From: Novosphingobium piscinae
GTDB lineage: Bacteria > Pseudomonadota > Alphaproteobacteria > Sphingomonadales > Sphingomonadaceae
Direction of reading: 5' to 3'
NCBI RefSeq assembly: GCF_014230355.1
Contig: NZ_JACLAX010000011.1
Coordinates: forward strand, 1-64,000
DNA: 64,000 bases
Numbering within the stretch: position 1 is the stretch's first letter; each line of letters begins with the position of its first letter. The notes below the pieces were generated by a model. The model saw only the letters and a list, made by a program, of their open reading frames with translations, did no database searches and was not told where the DNA came from. The position numbers were made by a program, and so were the translations under genes. This document shows, piece after piece, positions 40,145 to 48,946 of the stretch.

Positions 40145-41524
40145 ATGTCCGCGATCATCGACAGCACCCTGGCGACCCTGGGCGATGTCCTGTCGGCGCA
40201 CGGACCGGCGGTCCAGGCGGATCACAGCTATACCCCGGGCGACTTCAGCGTGCACTTCTTCCTGCAGCTGGCGATCATCCTCGCCACCTGCCGGGTGGTC
40301 GGCTGGCTCGGGCGCCGGCTGCTCGGCCAGCCGCAGGTGGTGGGCGAAATGATCGCCGGAGTCCTGCTCGGCCCCTCGCTGCTCGGCCTGGTCTTCCCCG
40401 AGTTCCAGCTCGCGCTGTTTCCCAGGGAAACCCGCAATGTGCTTTACGCCGGCGCCCAGCTGGGCGTGGGGCTCTACATGTTCATCGTCGGGCTGACGCT
40501 GCGGCTCGACCATGTCCGCAGCAAGGCGCGCCACGCCGCAGCGGTCTCGGCGGCGGGAATCGCCGTGCCCTTCCTGCTCGCCTTTCTCGTCACGCCCTGG
40601 CTGCTGACCATGCCGGGGCTGTTTGCTGCCGGGATCAGCCGGACCGACGCGACGCTGTTCTTCGGCGCCTGCGTGGCGCTCACCGCCTTTCCCATGCTGG
40701 CGCGGATCATCAACGAGCGGGGGCTGGCGCACTCGTCGCTGGGGACGCTCTCGCTCACCGCCGGGGCCTTCGACGATGCCGCCTCGTGGTGCGTGCTCGC
40801 GCTGGTGCTGGCGACCTTCGGCGGCGGCCCGGGGGTCGCGGTCGTGGCGATCGGCGGCGCGCTGCTCTATGCCGGCTTCATGCTGACGGCCGGGCGGCGC
40901 CTGCTCGCCCCGCTCGGCCGGCTGGTCGAGGCGCGCGGCGAGATGAGCCAGAGCGTGCTGGCGATCACCCTCGCGCTGTTCTGCGCCTCGGCCTTCATCA
41001 TGGACGCGGTCGGGATCCACGCGATCTTCGGCGGCTTCCTGCTCGGCGCCTGCATGCCGCGCGGGCTGTTCGTGACCGAGCTCCAGCGCAAGGCCGAACC
41101 GCTCACCGTGGTCCTGCTGCTGCCGATGTTCTTCACCTATTCGGGGCTCAACACCCGGCTCGACATGGTCAATTCGCCCGCGCTGCTGGTGATGGCGCTG
41201 GCCATCCTGGCCATCTCGATCCTGGCCAAGTTCGGCGCCTGCTGGGCTGCAGCGCGGCTCTCGGGCGAGGACAACCGCACCGCGCTGGGGATCGGCGCGC
41301 TGATGAACGCGCGCGGGCTGATGGAGCTGATCATCATCAACATCGGCCTGCAGAAGGGGATCATCGGCCCCACCCTGTTCGCCATGCTGGTGCTGATGGC
41401 GATCGTCACGACGATGATGGCCGGCCCCCTGTTCGAACGGGTCTATGGCCGGCGCGCCCGCGCCGAGGGCGAACTGGGCGGACGCGACGACGCAGCGGGC
41501 AGGCTGTCAGCCGAGCCGGTCTGA
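40145..41524 (+). CDS. CPA2-family cation/proton antiporter (Kef/NapA-like)
   Basis: A 459-residue membrane protein with about 12-13 helices. QPQVVGEMIAGVLLGPSLLG is the family hallmark, and LTLSLTAGAFDDAASW-like residues near 235 include the paired Asp-Asp of CPA2 transport sites. No C-terminal TrkA domain is present. An N-terminal extension of about 35 residues precedes the first helix. It follows the TonB receptor by 175 bases with a hairpin between them, so it is probably a separate transcript. Cytoplasmic pH or monovalent-cation homeostasis is the expected role. Confidence 0.92.
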   Translation: MSAIIDSTLATLGDVLSAHGPAVQADHSYTPGDFSVHFFLQLAIILATCRVVGWLGRRLLGQPQVVGEMIAGVLLGPSLLGLVFPEFQLALFPRETRNVLYAGAQLGVGLYMFIVGLTLRLDHVRSKARHAAAVSAAGIAVPFLLAFLVTPWLLTMPGLFAAGISRTDATLFFGACVALTAFPMLARIINERGLAHSSLGTLSLTAGAFDDAASWCVLALVLATFGGGPGVAVVAIGGALLYAGFMLTAGRRLLAPLGRLVEARGEMSQSVLAITLALFCASAFIMDAVGIHAIFGGFLLGACMPRGLFVTELQRKAEPLTVVLLLPMFFTYSGLNTRLDMVNSPALLVMALAILAISILAKFGACWAAARLSGEDNRTALGIGALMNARGLMELIIINIGLQKGIIGPTLFAMLVLMAIVTTMMAGPLFERVYGRRARAEGELGGRDDAAGRLSAEPV

Positions 41525-42409
41525 GCCGTCGGTGCCGGCCAGCGCGGCGATGTGCTCGGGCCCGATGCCGCAGCACCCGCCGATGATCGTCGCCCCGGCG
41601 CTGCGCCAGGCGGCGGCGAAGGCGCGGTAACCGGCCGGGGTCAGATCGGTGCGGATCGGGTCGAGCCCGGCATTGGCCTCGGCATCGGCGGCCATCGGCG
41701 GGAAGGCATTGGCGTAGACCCCGATCGGCAGGGCATCGCCCAGCACGGCCCGCGCCGCTGCGACCGCCGCGCCCATCACCTCGGGCTGGCTGCAGTTGAA
41801 CAGCAGGGCGGCGGCGCCGAGCGCGCGGACTTCAGTCGCCGCGGCGGTCACGCTCTCGCCCGAACGCAGCCGCGCCGCCCCGGCGTGGAGCCCATCCTCG
41901 AGCGTGAAGCTGAGCCACAGCGGGCGTCCGGTCGGGGCAACCAGCTCGGCCACCAGCCGCGCCTCGGCGAGGGCCGAGAGGGTTTCGGCCTGCCAGTGAT
42001 CGACATGCGGGGCGAGCCCGGCAATCAGCACGGGCAGCACGGCGCGGGCCTGGGCCAGATCGATCAGGTCTGGCCGGTAGGAGCCGCCGACCGGGGGCAG
42101 CGATCCGGCGACCCGCACCGGGCGCCCGGCGTCATCGGCCACGGCCCGGGCGAGCTGCCCGGCCAGCGCGGCCAGTTCGGCCCCGCGCGCGGCGAAGCGC
42201 GCCGGGCCGAGATGGAAGGGCACCAAGGCATAGGAATTGGTGGTGATCACGTCGGCCCCGGCCGCGACATAGGCGCGGTGGACCGCGGTGACATAGTCCG
42301 GCCCTTCCAGCAGGGCCAGCGCCGACCATTCGGGCTGGCGGAACGGGGCGCCGCGACGCGCCAGCTCGCGGCCGGTGCCGCCATCGAGAATCAGCAGGGG
42401 TGCGGTCAT
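41507..42409 (-). CDS. Homocysteine S-methyltransferase family protein
   Basis: A 300-residue zinc-dependent methyltransferase TIM barrel. The start LLILDGGTGRELARRG is characteristic. The zinc-binding cysteines are the one in LLFNCSQPEVM and the pair in IIGGCCGIGPEHI. Characterised relatives (MmuM/YagD, BHMT) transfer methyl groups from S-methylmethionine or betaine to homocysteine. The 3' end overlaps the convergent antiporter gene by 18 bases. The gene stands apart from its neighbours; it lies 67 bases downstream of the LysR gene on the same strand. The methyl donor is unknown. Confidence 0.92.
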   Translation of the reverse strand: MTAPLLILDGGTGRELARRGAPFRQPEWSALALLEGPDYVTAVHRAYVAAGADVITTNSYALVPFHLGPARFAARGAELAALAGQLARAVADDAGRPVRVAGSLPPVGGSYRPDLIDLAQARAVLPVLIAGLAPHVDHWQAETLSALAEARLVAELVAPTGRPLWLSFTLEDGLHAGAARLRSGESVTAAATEVRALGAAALLFNCSQPEVMGAAVAAARAVLGDALPIGVYANAFPPMAADAEANAGLDPIRTDLTPAGYRAFAAAWRSAGATIIGGCCGIGPEHIAALAGTDGSDRLG

Positions 42410-42476
42410 GGTCGGTTCGGGGCCCAGAGTCGGTCGAGCCACGCCGATCCCACGAAGGGCAGGCGGCTGTCGAGCC

Positions 42477-43394
42477 TCAAGTGCCGTCGGCGGCGCGCTC
42501 GGCCGGGGGCAGCAGCACGCTGCGGCCCTCATGGACGATCTGGGCCAGCCAGTCGGTCAGGGCGCGGATCCGGGCCAGATTGCGCGTGTCCTGGTGCGTG
42601 ACGATCCAGAAGGTACGGACGATCCGGCTCTGCGGCAGCACCGGTACCAGCCCCGGATCGGCATCGCCGATGAAGCAGGGCAGCACGCCGAGCCCGGCGC
42701 CACCCGCGATCAGGCGATGCTGGGCATTGATGCTCGACGAGCGCAGCCGGGTGGTCAGCCCGGCGCGGATCTCGTCGAGATAGCGCAGTTCCGGCGCATA
42801 GATCAGGTCGGGGATGTAGCCGATCAGGCGGTGGCGCCCACCCAGATCGGCCGGAACCGCCGGGATCCCGGCCTGGGCAAGGTAGGCCGGGGTGGCATAG
42901 AGCCGCAGCGCGTAGTCGCTCAGCTTGCGGGCCACCAGCGGGCCGCTTTTGGGCCGCGACAGGGTGATCGCGACATCGGCTTCGCGCTTTGACAGGCTGA
43001 GGAAGCCACTGTTCGCCACCAGATCGAGCGTGAGCCCGGGATAGGCCGCGACAAAGGCGGCGAGCCGTTCGGCCAGGAACCAGCTGCCGAACCCCTCGGA
43101 CACGCTGATCCGCAAGGACCCGGCGATTGGGCTGCCGGGCTGGCGGCCGCCGGGCGGCTCGATCGCCGCAGCCGCGCTGGCCATCGCCTCGACCTTGGCC
43201 AGCAGCGCCTCGCCGGCCTCGGTCAGAACCTGGCCGCGCGGGGTCTGCTCGAACAGGCTGGCCCCCAGCTGGGCCTCGAGCCGGCGCAGGCGCCGCGCCG
43301 CAGTAGTCCCGTTGACGCCGAGCTGGCTGCCCGCGCGCGCGAGTTGCCCGGCCTGGGCGATGGCCAGGAACACCTGCAGATCGGTCCAGTTCAT
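42477..43394 (-). CDS. LysR-family transcriptional regulator
   Basis: A 305-residue LysR protein. The winged helix reads WTDLQVFLAIAQAGQLARAG, then GVNGTTAARRLRRLEAQLG; the co-inducer domain begins near SLRISVSEGFG. It is divergent from mmsA, and the 133-base shared region holds direct repeats that fit a LysR binding site, so it most probably controls the valine/isobutyrate operon. The ATG at 43394 has AGGGC close upstream; an ATG three codons earlier is possible. Confidence 0.93.
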   Translation of the reverse strand: MNWTDLQVFLAIAQAGQLARAGSQLGVNGTTAARRLRRLEAQLGASLFEQTPRGQVLTEAGEALLAKVEAMASAAAAIEPPGGRQPGSPIAGSLRISVSEGFGSWFLAERLAAFVAAYPGLTLDLVANSGFLSLSKREADVAITLSRPKSGPLVARKLSDYALRLYATPAYLAQAGIPAVPADLGGRHRLIGYIPDLIYAPELRYLDEIRAGLTTRLRSSSINAQHRLIAGGAGLGVLPCFIGDADPGLVPVLPQSRIVRTFWIVTHQDTRNLARIRALTDWLAQIVHEGRSVLLPPAERAADGT

Positions 43395-43401
43395 GCCCTG
43401 C

Positions 43402-43460
43402 ATATTTGCAACCCATGATCGAATTTTTGCGTGTTGTCTGCGAAATATTTGCGTCCCATG
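43402..43460. promoter_or_regulatory. Direct repeats in lysR-mmsA intergenic region
   Basis: ATATTTGCAACCCATG (43402-43417) recurs as ATATTTGCGTCCCATG (43445-43460), 14 of 16 bases, with a start-to-start distance of 43 bp. A weaker copy, AATTTTTGCGT, lies between. About four helical turns apart, they suit tetrameric LysR binding. Confidence 0.6.
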
Positions 43461-43527
43461 GCATGGCCCTCGCATCATCCCGGGACCAGCGACGGTCGCT
43501 GGCCGGGGCCCAACAGTGGAGAGCGCC

Positions 43528-45024
43528 ATGCGGTTCATCGATCATGTCCTGGCCAGCGGAGCCCCCGAGCCGGCCGCCCGCAAGGCGCCGGTGTTCGATC
43601 CGAACAGCGGCGCGATCCAGGCCGAGGTGGCCCTGGGGACCGCCGCCACGCTCGAGCGCGCCATTGCCGCGGCGCAGGCGGCCCAGCCGGCCTGGGCGGC
43701 GACCAACCCGCAGCGCCGCGCCCGCGTGATGTTCCGCTTCAAGGAACTGGTCGAGGCGCACATGGACGAGCTGGCGCACCTGCTCTCGTCCGAGCACGGC
43801 AAGGTGATCGCCGATTCGAAGGGGGACATCCAGCGCGGGCTCGAGGTGGTCGAGTTCGCCTGCGGCATCCCGCACGCGCTCAAGGGCGAATATACCCAGG
43901 GCGCCGGACCGGGCATCGACGTCTATTCGATGCGCCAGCCGATCGGGATCGGCGCCGGCATCACCCCGTTCAACTTTCCGGCCATGATCCCGCTGTGGAT
44001 GAGCGCGGTGGCGATCGCCTGCGGCAACGCCTTCATCATCAAGCCCAGCGAACGCGATCCTTCGGTCCCGGTGCGGCTGGCCGAGCTGTTCCTCGAGGCC
44101 GGCCTGCCCGCCGGGATCTGCCAGGTGGTCCAGGGCGACAAGGAGATGGTCGACGCGATCCTCGACCACCCGGCGATCGGCGCGGTCAGCTTCGTCGGCT
44201 CGAGCGACATCGCGCACTATGTCTACAACCGCGGCGTCGCGGCGGGCAAGCGCGTCCAGGCAATGGGCGGTGCCAAGAACCACGGCATCGTCATGCCCGA
44301 TGCCGATCTTGACCAGGTGGTCAACGACCTGGCCGGCGCGGCCTTCGGCTCGGCCGGGGAGCGCTGCATGGCCCTGCCGGTGGTGGTCCCGGTCGGCGAG
44401 GACACCGCCGAGCGGCTGCGCGCCAAGCTGATCCCGGCGATCCATGCCCTCAAGGTCGGCGTGTCGACCGATCCCGAGGCGCACTACGGCCCGGTCGTCA
44501 CCCAGGCCCACAAGGAGAAGATCGAGGGCTGGATCGCACGCTGCGCCGAGGAGGGTGGCGAGCTGGTGATCGACGGCCGCGGCTTCACCCTGCAGGGCCA
44601 CGAGAACGGCTTCTTCGTCGGCCCGACGCTGATCGACCACGTCACCCCGACGATGGACAGCTACCACAACGAGATCTTCGGCCCGGTGCTGCAAATCGTC
44701 CGGGCGAAGGATTTCGACGAGGCGCTGGCGCTGCCCAGCAAGCACCACTATGGCAACGGCGTGGCGATCTTCACGCGCAACGGCCATGCCGGGCGCGAGT
44801 TTGCCGCCCGGGTCAACGTGGGCATGGTCGGGATCAACGTGCCGATCCCCGTGCCGGTCGCCTATCACACCTTCGGGGGGTGGAAGCGGTCGGCCTTCGG
44901 GGACACCAACCAGCACGGTATGGAAGGCGTGAAGTTCTGGACCAAGGTCAAGACCGTGACCCAGCGCTGGCCGGACGGTTCGCCCGACGGCTCCAACGCC
45001 TTCGTCATTCCGACGATGGGTTGA
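43528..45024 (+). CDS. mmsA: Methylmalonate-semialdehyde dehydrogenase (acylating)
   Basis: A 498-residue CoA-dependent aldehyde dehydrogenase. Catalytic C280 lies in GSAGERCMA, the MmsA signature. ITPFNFPAMIPLWM and EIFGPVLQIVRA are also diagnostic for this branch. It converts methylmalonate semialdehyde to propionyl-CoA with NAD and CoA in valine (and thymine) breakdown. It is the first gene of a rightward set with an acyl-CoA dehydrogenase and mmsB, and is divergent from a LysR gene. Confidence 0.96.
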   Translation: MRFIDHVLASGAPEPAARKAPVFDPNSGAIQAEVALGTAATLERAIAAAQAAQPAWAATNPQRRARVMFRFKELVEAHMDELAHLLSSEHGKVIADSKGDIQRGLEVVEFACGIPHALKGEYTQGAGPGIDVYSMRQPIGIGAGITPFNFPAMIPLWMSAVAIACGNAFIIKPSERDPSVPVRLAELFLEAGLPAGICQVVQGDKEMVDAILDHPAIGAVSFVGSSDIAHYVYNRGVAAGKRVQAMGGAKNHGIVMPDADLDQVVNDLAGAAFGSAGERCMALPVVVPVGEDTAERLRAKLIPAIHALKVGVSTDPEAHYGPVVTQAHKEKIEGWIARCAEEGGELVIDGRGFTLQGHENGFFVGPTLIDHVTPTMDSYHNEIFGPVLQIVRAKDFDEALALPSKHHYGNGVAIFTRNGHAGREFAARVNVGMVGINVPIPVPVAYHTFGGWKRSAFGDTNQHGMEGVKFWTKVKTVTQRWPDGSPDGSNAFVIPTMG

Positions 45025-45121
45025 CCAGCCTGCTCGTGGCGAGCGGGTCGGGCGCGGGCCGGTCGGGTGCCGGCCGGGTGGGCGATAATCGCGCGACGTG
45101 GGCACAGATGGAGCAACAGGC

Positions 45122-46003
45122 ATGAACACGGTTGGGGTTATCGGAGCAGGACTGATGGGCGCGGGAATCGCCCAGATCGCGGCCCAGGCCGGGATGCGGG
45201 TGATCCTGTCCGACGTGTCGGAGGCCCAGGCGCGCAAGGGCCTGGACAAGATCGCCAGCGGGCTCGACCGCGCCGTGGCCAAGGGTGACCTGACCATCGA
45301 GGCGCGCGAGCGGACGGTCGGGCTGATCACCCCGGTCACCGGGGTCGAGGCCATGGCCGAGGCCGGGCTGGTGATCGAGGCGGCGACCGAGCGCGAGGAG
45401 ATCAAGCGCGCGATCTTCGCCGGCCTGGCCGATGTGCTGCGTCCGGAGGCGATCCTCGCCACCAACACCTCGTCGATCTCGATCACCCGGCTGGCCCAGA
45501 CCACCCCGGCGCCCGAGCGCTTCATCGGCATGCACTTCTTCAATCCGGTGCCGCGCATGGCGCTGCTCGAGATCATCCGCGGCATCGCCACCAGCGATGC
45601 CACCGTCGCCGCGGCGCGGGCCTTCGGCGAGGCGACGGGCAAGGTCGCCATCGTCGCCGCCGACCGCCCCGGCTTCGTGGTCAACCGCATCCTCTTGCCG
45701 CTGATCAACGAGGCCTGCTTCGCGGTCGAGGAGCGGCTCGCCTCGATCCCCGACATCGACGCCGGGATCAAGCTGGGGCTGGGTCATCCGATGGGTCCGC
45801 TGACCCTCGCCGACATGGTCGGGCTCGACACCCTGCTCGAAGTTCTGCTGGTGTTCCAGGCCGACTTCGGCGACCCCAAGTACCGCCCCGCCCCGATCCT
45901 GCGCAAGCTGGTCGAGGCCGGCTGGCTGGGCCGCAAGTCGGGCCGCGGCTTCTACGACTATTCGGGCGAGGTGCCGGTGCCGCTCTCGCTGGGCAACCTG
46001 TGA
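45122..46003 (+). CDS. 3-hydroxyacyl-CoA dehydrogenase (3-hydroxybutyryl-CoA dehydrogenase type)
   Basis: A 293-residue two-domain enzyme. [15 protein letters not shown] is the NAD site. [21 protein letters not shown] and [18 protein letters not shown] cover the catalytic His-Glu and C-terminal domain, and the chain ends [11 protein letters not shown]. It oxidises a 3-hydroxyacyl-CoA. The valine route itself does not need this step, because 3-hydroxyisobutyryl-CoA is hydrolysed to the free acid first. It may instead serve isoleucine or short-chain acyl-CoA degradation. It lies between mmsA and the acyl-CoA dehydrogenase gene. Confidence 0.94.
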   Translation: MNTVGVIGAGLMGAGIAQIAAQAGMRVILSDVSEAQARKGLDKIASGLDRAVAKGDLTIEARERTVGLITPVTGVEAMAEAGLVIEAATEREEIKRAIFAGLADVLRPEAILATNTSSISITRLAQTTPAPERFIGMHFFNPVPRMALLEIIRGIATSDATVAAARAFGEATGKVAIVAADRPGFVVNRILLPLINEACFAVEERLASIPDIDAGIKLGLGHPMGPLTLADMVGLDTLLEVLLVFQADFGDPKYRPAPILRKLVEAGWLGRKSGRGFYDYSGEVPVPLSLGNL

Positions 46004-46019
46004 GCGGGGGGGCACGCGC

Positions 46020-47162
46020 ATGACCGGCCAGTTCGCCCTCACCGAGGACCAGCTCGCGATCCAGGACATGGCGCGGCGCTTCACCGCCGATGCCATCACC
46101 CCCTTCGCCGCGCAGTGGGACGAGGATCACCATTTCCCGCGCGAGACGATCAAGACCGCGGCCGAGCTCGGCTTCGCGGCGATCTACGTCAGCGAGGCGT
46201 CGGGCGGCATCGGGCTTGGCCGGCTCGAGGCGGCGCTGATCATGGAGGCCATGGCCTACGGCTGCCCCACGACCAGCGCCTTCATCTCGATTCACAACAT
46301 GGCCGCCTGGATGATCGACACCTTCGGCGGCGATGAGCTGAAGGCGCGCTATCTCCCCGATCTGGTCACCATGGAGCGCTTCGCCTCCTATTGCCTGACC
46401 GAGCCGGGCTCGGGTTCGGATGCCGCGGCGCTGCGCACCACCGCGCGGCGCGACGGCGACGACTATGTGCTGAACGGCACCAAGCAGTTCATCTCGGGCG
46501 GCGGGGTCAACGACGTCTACGTGGTGATGGTCCGCACCGGCGAGGACGGCCCCAAGGGAATCTCGTGCGTGGTGGTCGACAAGGACACCCCCGGGGTCAG
46601 CTTCGGCGCGCCCGAGCGCAAGCTGGGGTGGAACGCCTCGCCCACGGCGCAGGTGATCTTCGACAATGCCCGGGTGCCGGTGGCCAACCGCGTCGGCGCC
46701 GAGGGCGACGGCTTCCGCTTCGCCATGGCCGGGCTCGACGGCGGGCGGCTCAATATCGGCGCCTGCTCGCTCGGCGGGGCGCAGCGCTGCCTCGACGAGG
46801 CGGTGGCCTACGTCAAGGACCGCCGCCAGTTCGGCAAGGCCGTGGCCGAGTTCCAGAACACCCAGTTCACCCTGGCCGACATGGCGACCGATCTCGAGGC
46901 GGCGCGCGCGCTGCTCTATCTCGCCGCGGCCAAGGTGAGCGACGGCGCGCCCGACAAGACCCGCTTCTCGGCCATGGCCAAGAAGCTGGCGACCGACACC
47001 GGCTCGGCCGTGGTCGACCGGGCGCTCCAGCTGTTCGGCGGCTACGGCTACCTCAGGGACTACCCGATCGAGCGGTTCTGGCGCGACCTGCGCGTGCACC
47101 GGATCCTCGAGGGCACCAACGAGGTCATGCGGATGATCGTCGGGCGCGACCTGCTGAAGTAA
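46020..47162 (+). CDS. Acyl-CoA dehydrogenase, probably isobutyryl-CoA dehydrogenase
   Basis: A 380-residue flavoprotein. The flavin segments are YCLTEPGSGSDAAALRT and FISGGGVNDVYVV. The probable catalytic base is E364 in LEGTNEVMR. The context with mmsA and mmsB and similarity in pattern to the ACAD8 branch suggest oxidation of isobutyryl-CoA to methacrylyl-CoA in valine breakdown. It begins 17 bases after the 3-hydroxyacyl-CoA dehydrogenase gene. An electron-transfer flavoprotein encoded elsewhere is required. Confidence 0.92.
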   Translation: MTGQFALTEDQLAIQDMARRFTADAITPFAAQWDEDHHFPRETIKTAAELGFAAIYVSEASGGIGLGRLEAALIMEAMAYGCPTTSAFISIHNMAAWMIDTFGGDELKARYLPDLVTMERFASYCLTEPGSGSDAAALRTTARRDGDDYVLNGTKQFISGGGVNDVYVVMVRTGEDGPKGISCVVVDKDTPGVSFGAPERKLGWNASPTAQVIFDNARVPVANRVGAEGDGFRFAMAGLDGGRLNIGACSLGGAQRCLDEAVAYVKDRRQFGKAVAEFQNTQFTLADMATDLEAARALLYLAAAKVSDGAPDKTRFSAMAKKLATDTGSAVVDRALQLFGGYGYLRDYPIERFWRDLRVHRILEGTNEVMRMIVGRDLLK

Positions 47163-47187
47163 CCCGCTTTTCCGGAGAGAGACTGCC

Positions 47188-48060
47188 ATGATCATCGCCT
47201 TCATCGGCCTCGGCAACATGGGCGGCGGCATGGCTGCCAACCTCGTCAAGGCCGGCCACACGGTCCGCGCCTTCGACCTGTCCGAAGCTGCGCTGGAGCG
47301 GGCGGCGGCGCACGGCTGCACCCCCTTCACGGCCGCACGCGAGGCGGTGGCCGGGGCCGAGGCGGTGGTCTCGATGCTGCCGAACGGGGCGATCGTCCGC
47401 GCGGTCTACACCGCCGACGTGTTCGGCCAGGTGCCCGCCGGGGCGCTGCTGCTCGACTGCTCGACGATCGACGTCGCCACGGCGCGCGAGGTGGCCGAGG
47501 CGGCCGCGGCGCAGGGCTACACCATGCTCGACGCCCCGGTCTCGGGCGGGATCGGCGGGGCCAATGCCGGGACGCTGACCTTCATGGTCGGCGGCACCGA
47601 CGACGGCTTCGTGCGGGCCGAACCGATCCTCAAGGCGATGGGCAAGGCGGTGATCCACGCCGGCGCGCCGGGCGCCGGACAGGCCGCCAAGATCTGCAAC
47701 AACATGATCCTCGGCGGGACCATGATCGTCACCTGCGAGGCCTTTGCCCTGGCCGAGAAGCTCGGGCTCGACCTCCAGACCTTCTACGACATCTCCTCGG
47801 TCTCCTCGGGCCAGTCGTGGTCGATGACCAGCTACTGCCCGGTCCCGGGGGTGGGTCCGCAGAGCCCGGCCGACAACGGCTACCAGGGCGGTTTCGCCGC
47901 CGGGCTGATGCTCAAGGACCTCAGGCTGGCGCTCGAGGCCGGGGCCGCCACCGGCGTGCCGCTGGCCATCGGCGGCCGCGCCGCCGAGCTGTTCGCCGCC
48001 TTCGCCGAACAGGGCCACGGCAACACCGACTTCAGCGGAATCATCGAGACCATGCGCTGA
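47188..48060 (+). CDS. mmsB: 3-hydroxyisobutyrate dehydrogenase
   Basis: A 290-residue beta-hydroxyacid dehydrogenase. The NAD motif is FIGLGNMGGGMAANL, the substrate loop DAPVSGGIGGANAGTL, and the catalytic lysine K168 is in GAGQAAKICNNM. The LQTFYDISSVSSGQSW and DNGYQGGFAAGLMLKDL segments are typical of 3-hydroxyisobutyrate rather than tartronate-semialdehyde enzymes. It supplies methylmalonate semialdehyde to MmsA. It is 25 bases after the acyl-CoA dehydrogenase gene, with GGAGAG upstream. Confidence 0.95.
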   Translation: MIIAFIGLGNMGGGMAANLVKAGHTVRAFDLSEAALERAAAHGCTPFTAAREAVAGAEAVVSMLPNGAIVRAVYTADVFGQVPAGALLLDCSTIDVATAREVAEAAAAQGYTMLDAPVSGGIGGANAGTLTFMVGGTDDGFVRAEPILKAMGKAVIHAGAPGAGQAAKICNNMILGGTMIVTCEAFALAEKLGLDLQTFYDISSVSSGQSWSMTSYCPVPGVGPQSPADNGYQGGFAAGLMLKDLRLALEAGAATGVPLAIGGRAAELFAAFAEQGHGNTDFSGIIETMR

Positions 48061-48142
48061 GCCCGCTGGGCGGGTGAGCCTGGCCGTGCCAGGATCGCCC
48101 CGGGCCCATCACGGCCCACCACGGCACAGGGGAGAGCGGGCG

Positions 48143-48916
48143 ATGACGGGGCGGGTTGCGGGCAAGCGCGCGTTGATCACCGGGGCGGCGCAGGGGCTGG
48201 GCGCGGCGATCGCCGCCATGCTCGCGCGCGAAGGGGCCCGCGTCGCGCTGGCCGACATCAACCGCGCGGGGGTCGAGGACCTGGCCGCCCGGCTGAACGC
48301 GGCCCAAGGCCCCGGCACCGCGGTGGCGCTGACGCTGGACGTGACCGACGCGGCCGCCTGGCCCGCCGCGATCGCCACCGCGGCCGAGGCGATGGGCGGG
48401 CTGTCGGTGCTGGTCAACAATGCCGGGATCGCCTCGCTCGGCACGATCGAGTCGGTCGATCCCCTGGTCTGGGACCGGACCATGGCGGTCAATGTCGACA
48501 GCGTGTTCCATGGCTGCCGGGCGGCGCTGCCGGTCATGCGGGACTGCGGCCCGGGTTCGATCGTCAACATCTCGTCGATTGCCGGGCTGATCGCCAGCCC
48601 GGCCTTTGCCGCCTACAACACCTCGAAGGCGGCAGTGTGGATGCTGACCAAGTCGATCGCGCTGCACTGTGCCCGCGAAGGCTATGACATCCGCTGCAAC
48701 TCGGTCCATCCCACCTTCGTGCGCACCCCGCTGATCGAGGAGCTCGGCCGCGGCACGCCGGAAGAGCGCGAGGCCAAACTGGCGCGGCAGATCCCGCTCG
48801 GCCGCCTCGGCGAGCCTGACGACGTGGCCTATGCCGTGCTCTACCTCGCCAGTGACGAGAGCCGGATGATGACCGGGGCCGAACTCAAGCTCGACGGGGG
48901 CATGTCGGCGATGTGA
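48143..48916 (+). CDS. SDR-family oxidoreductase
   Basis: A 257-residue classical SDR. ITGAAQGLG binds the cofactor; VLVNNAG, ISSIAG and YNTSK supply the catalytic residues; RCNSVHPTFVRTPL follows. It resembles the SDR at 13429 in its RCNSVHP region and TGAELKLDGG end. GGGGAGAGCGGGCG precedes the ATG. It is the last gene of the rightward valine set, 82 bases after mmsB, and may belong with it or be independent. The substrate is not assigned. Confidence 0.9.
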   Translation: MTGRVAGKRALITGAAQGLGAAIAAMLAREGARVALADINRAGVEDLAARLNAAQGPGTAVALTLDVTDAAAWPAAIATAAEAMGGLSVLVNNAGIASLGTIESVDPLVWDRTMAVNVDSVFHGCRAALPVMRDCGPGSIVNISSIAGLIASPAFAAYNTSKAAVWMLTKSIALHCAREGYDIRCNSVHPTFVRTPLIEELGRGTPEEREAKLARQIPLGRLGEPDDVAYAVLYLASDESRMMTGAELKLDGGMSAM

Positions 48917-48946
48917 GCGGGGTCCGGCCGCCGGGCCGCACAGGCT

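Noticed and set aside
36940-40167. Very long antisense frame opposite the TonB receptor at 37180
   Set aside because: It is the mirror of strong codon bias in a receptor gene; the predicted protein is low-complexity and Gly/Arg/Val-rich. Similar long antisense frames occur throughout the window.
42529-45771. Long antisense frame opposite mmsA and the 3-hydroxyacyl-CoA dehydrogenase
   Set aside because: It covers well-supported genes on the other strand and shows no domain; it is an effect of high G+C.
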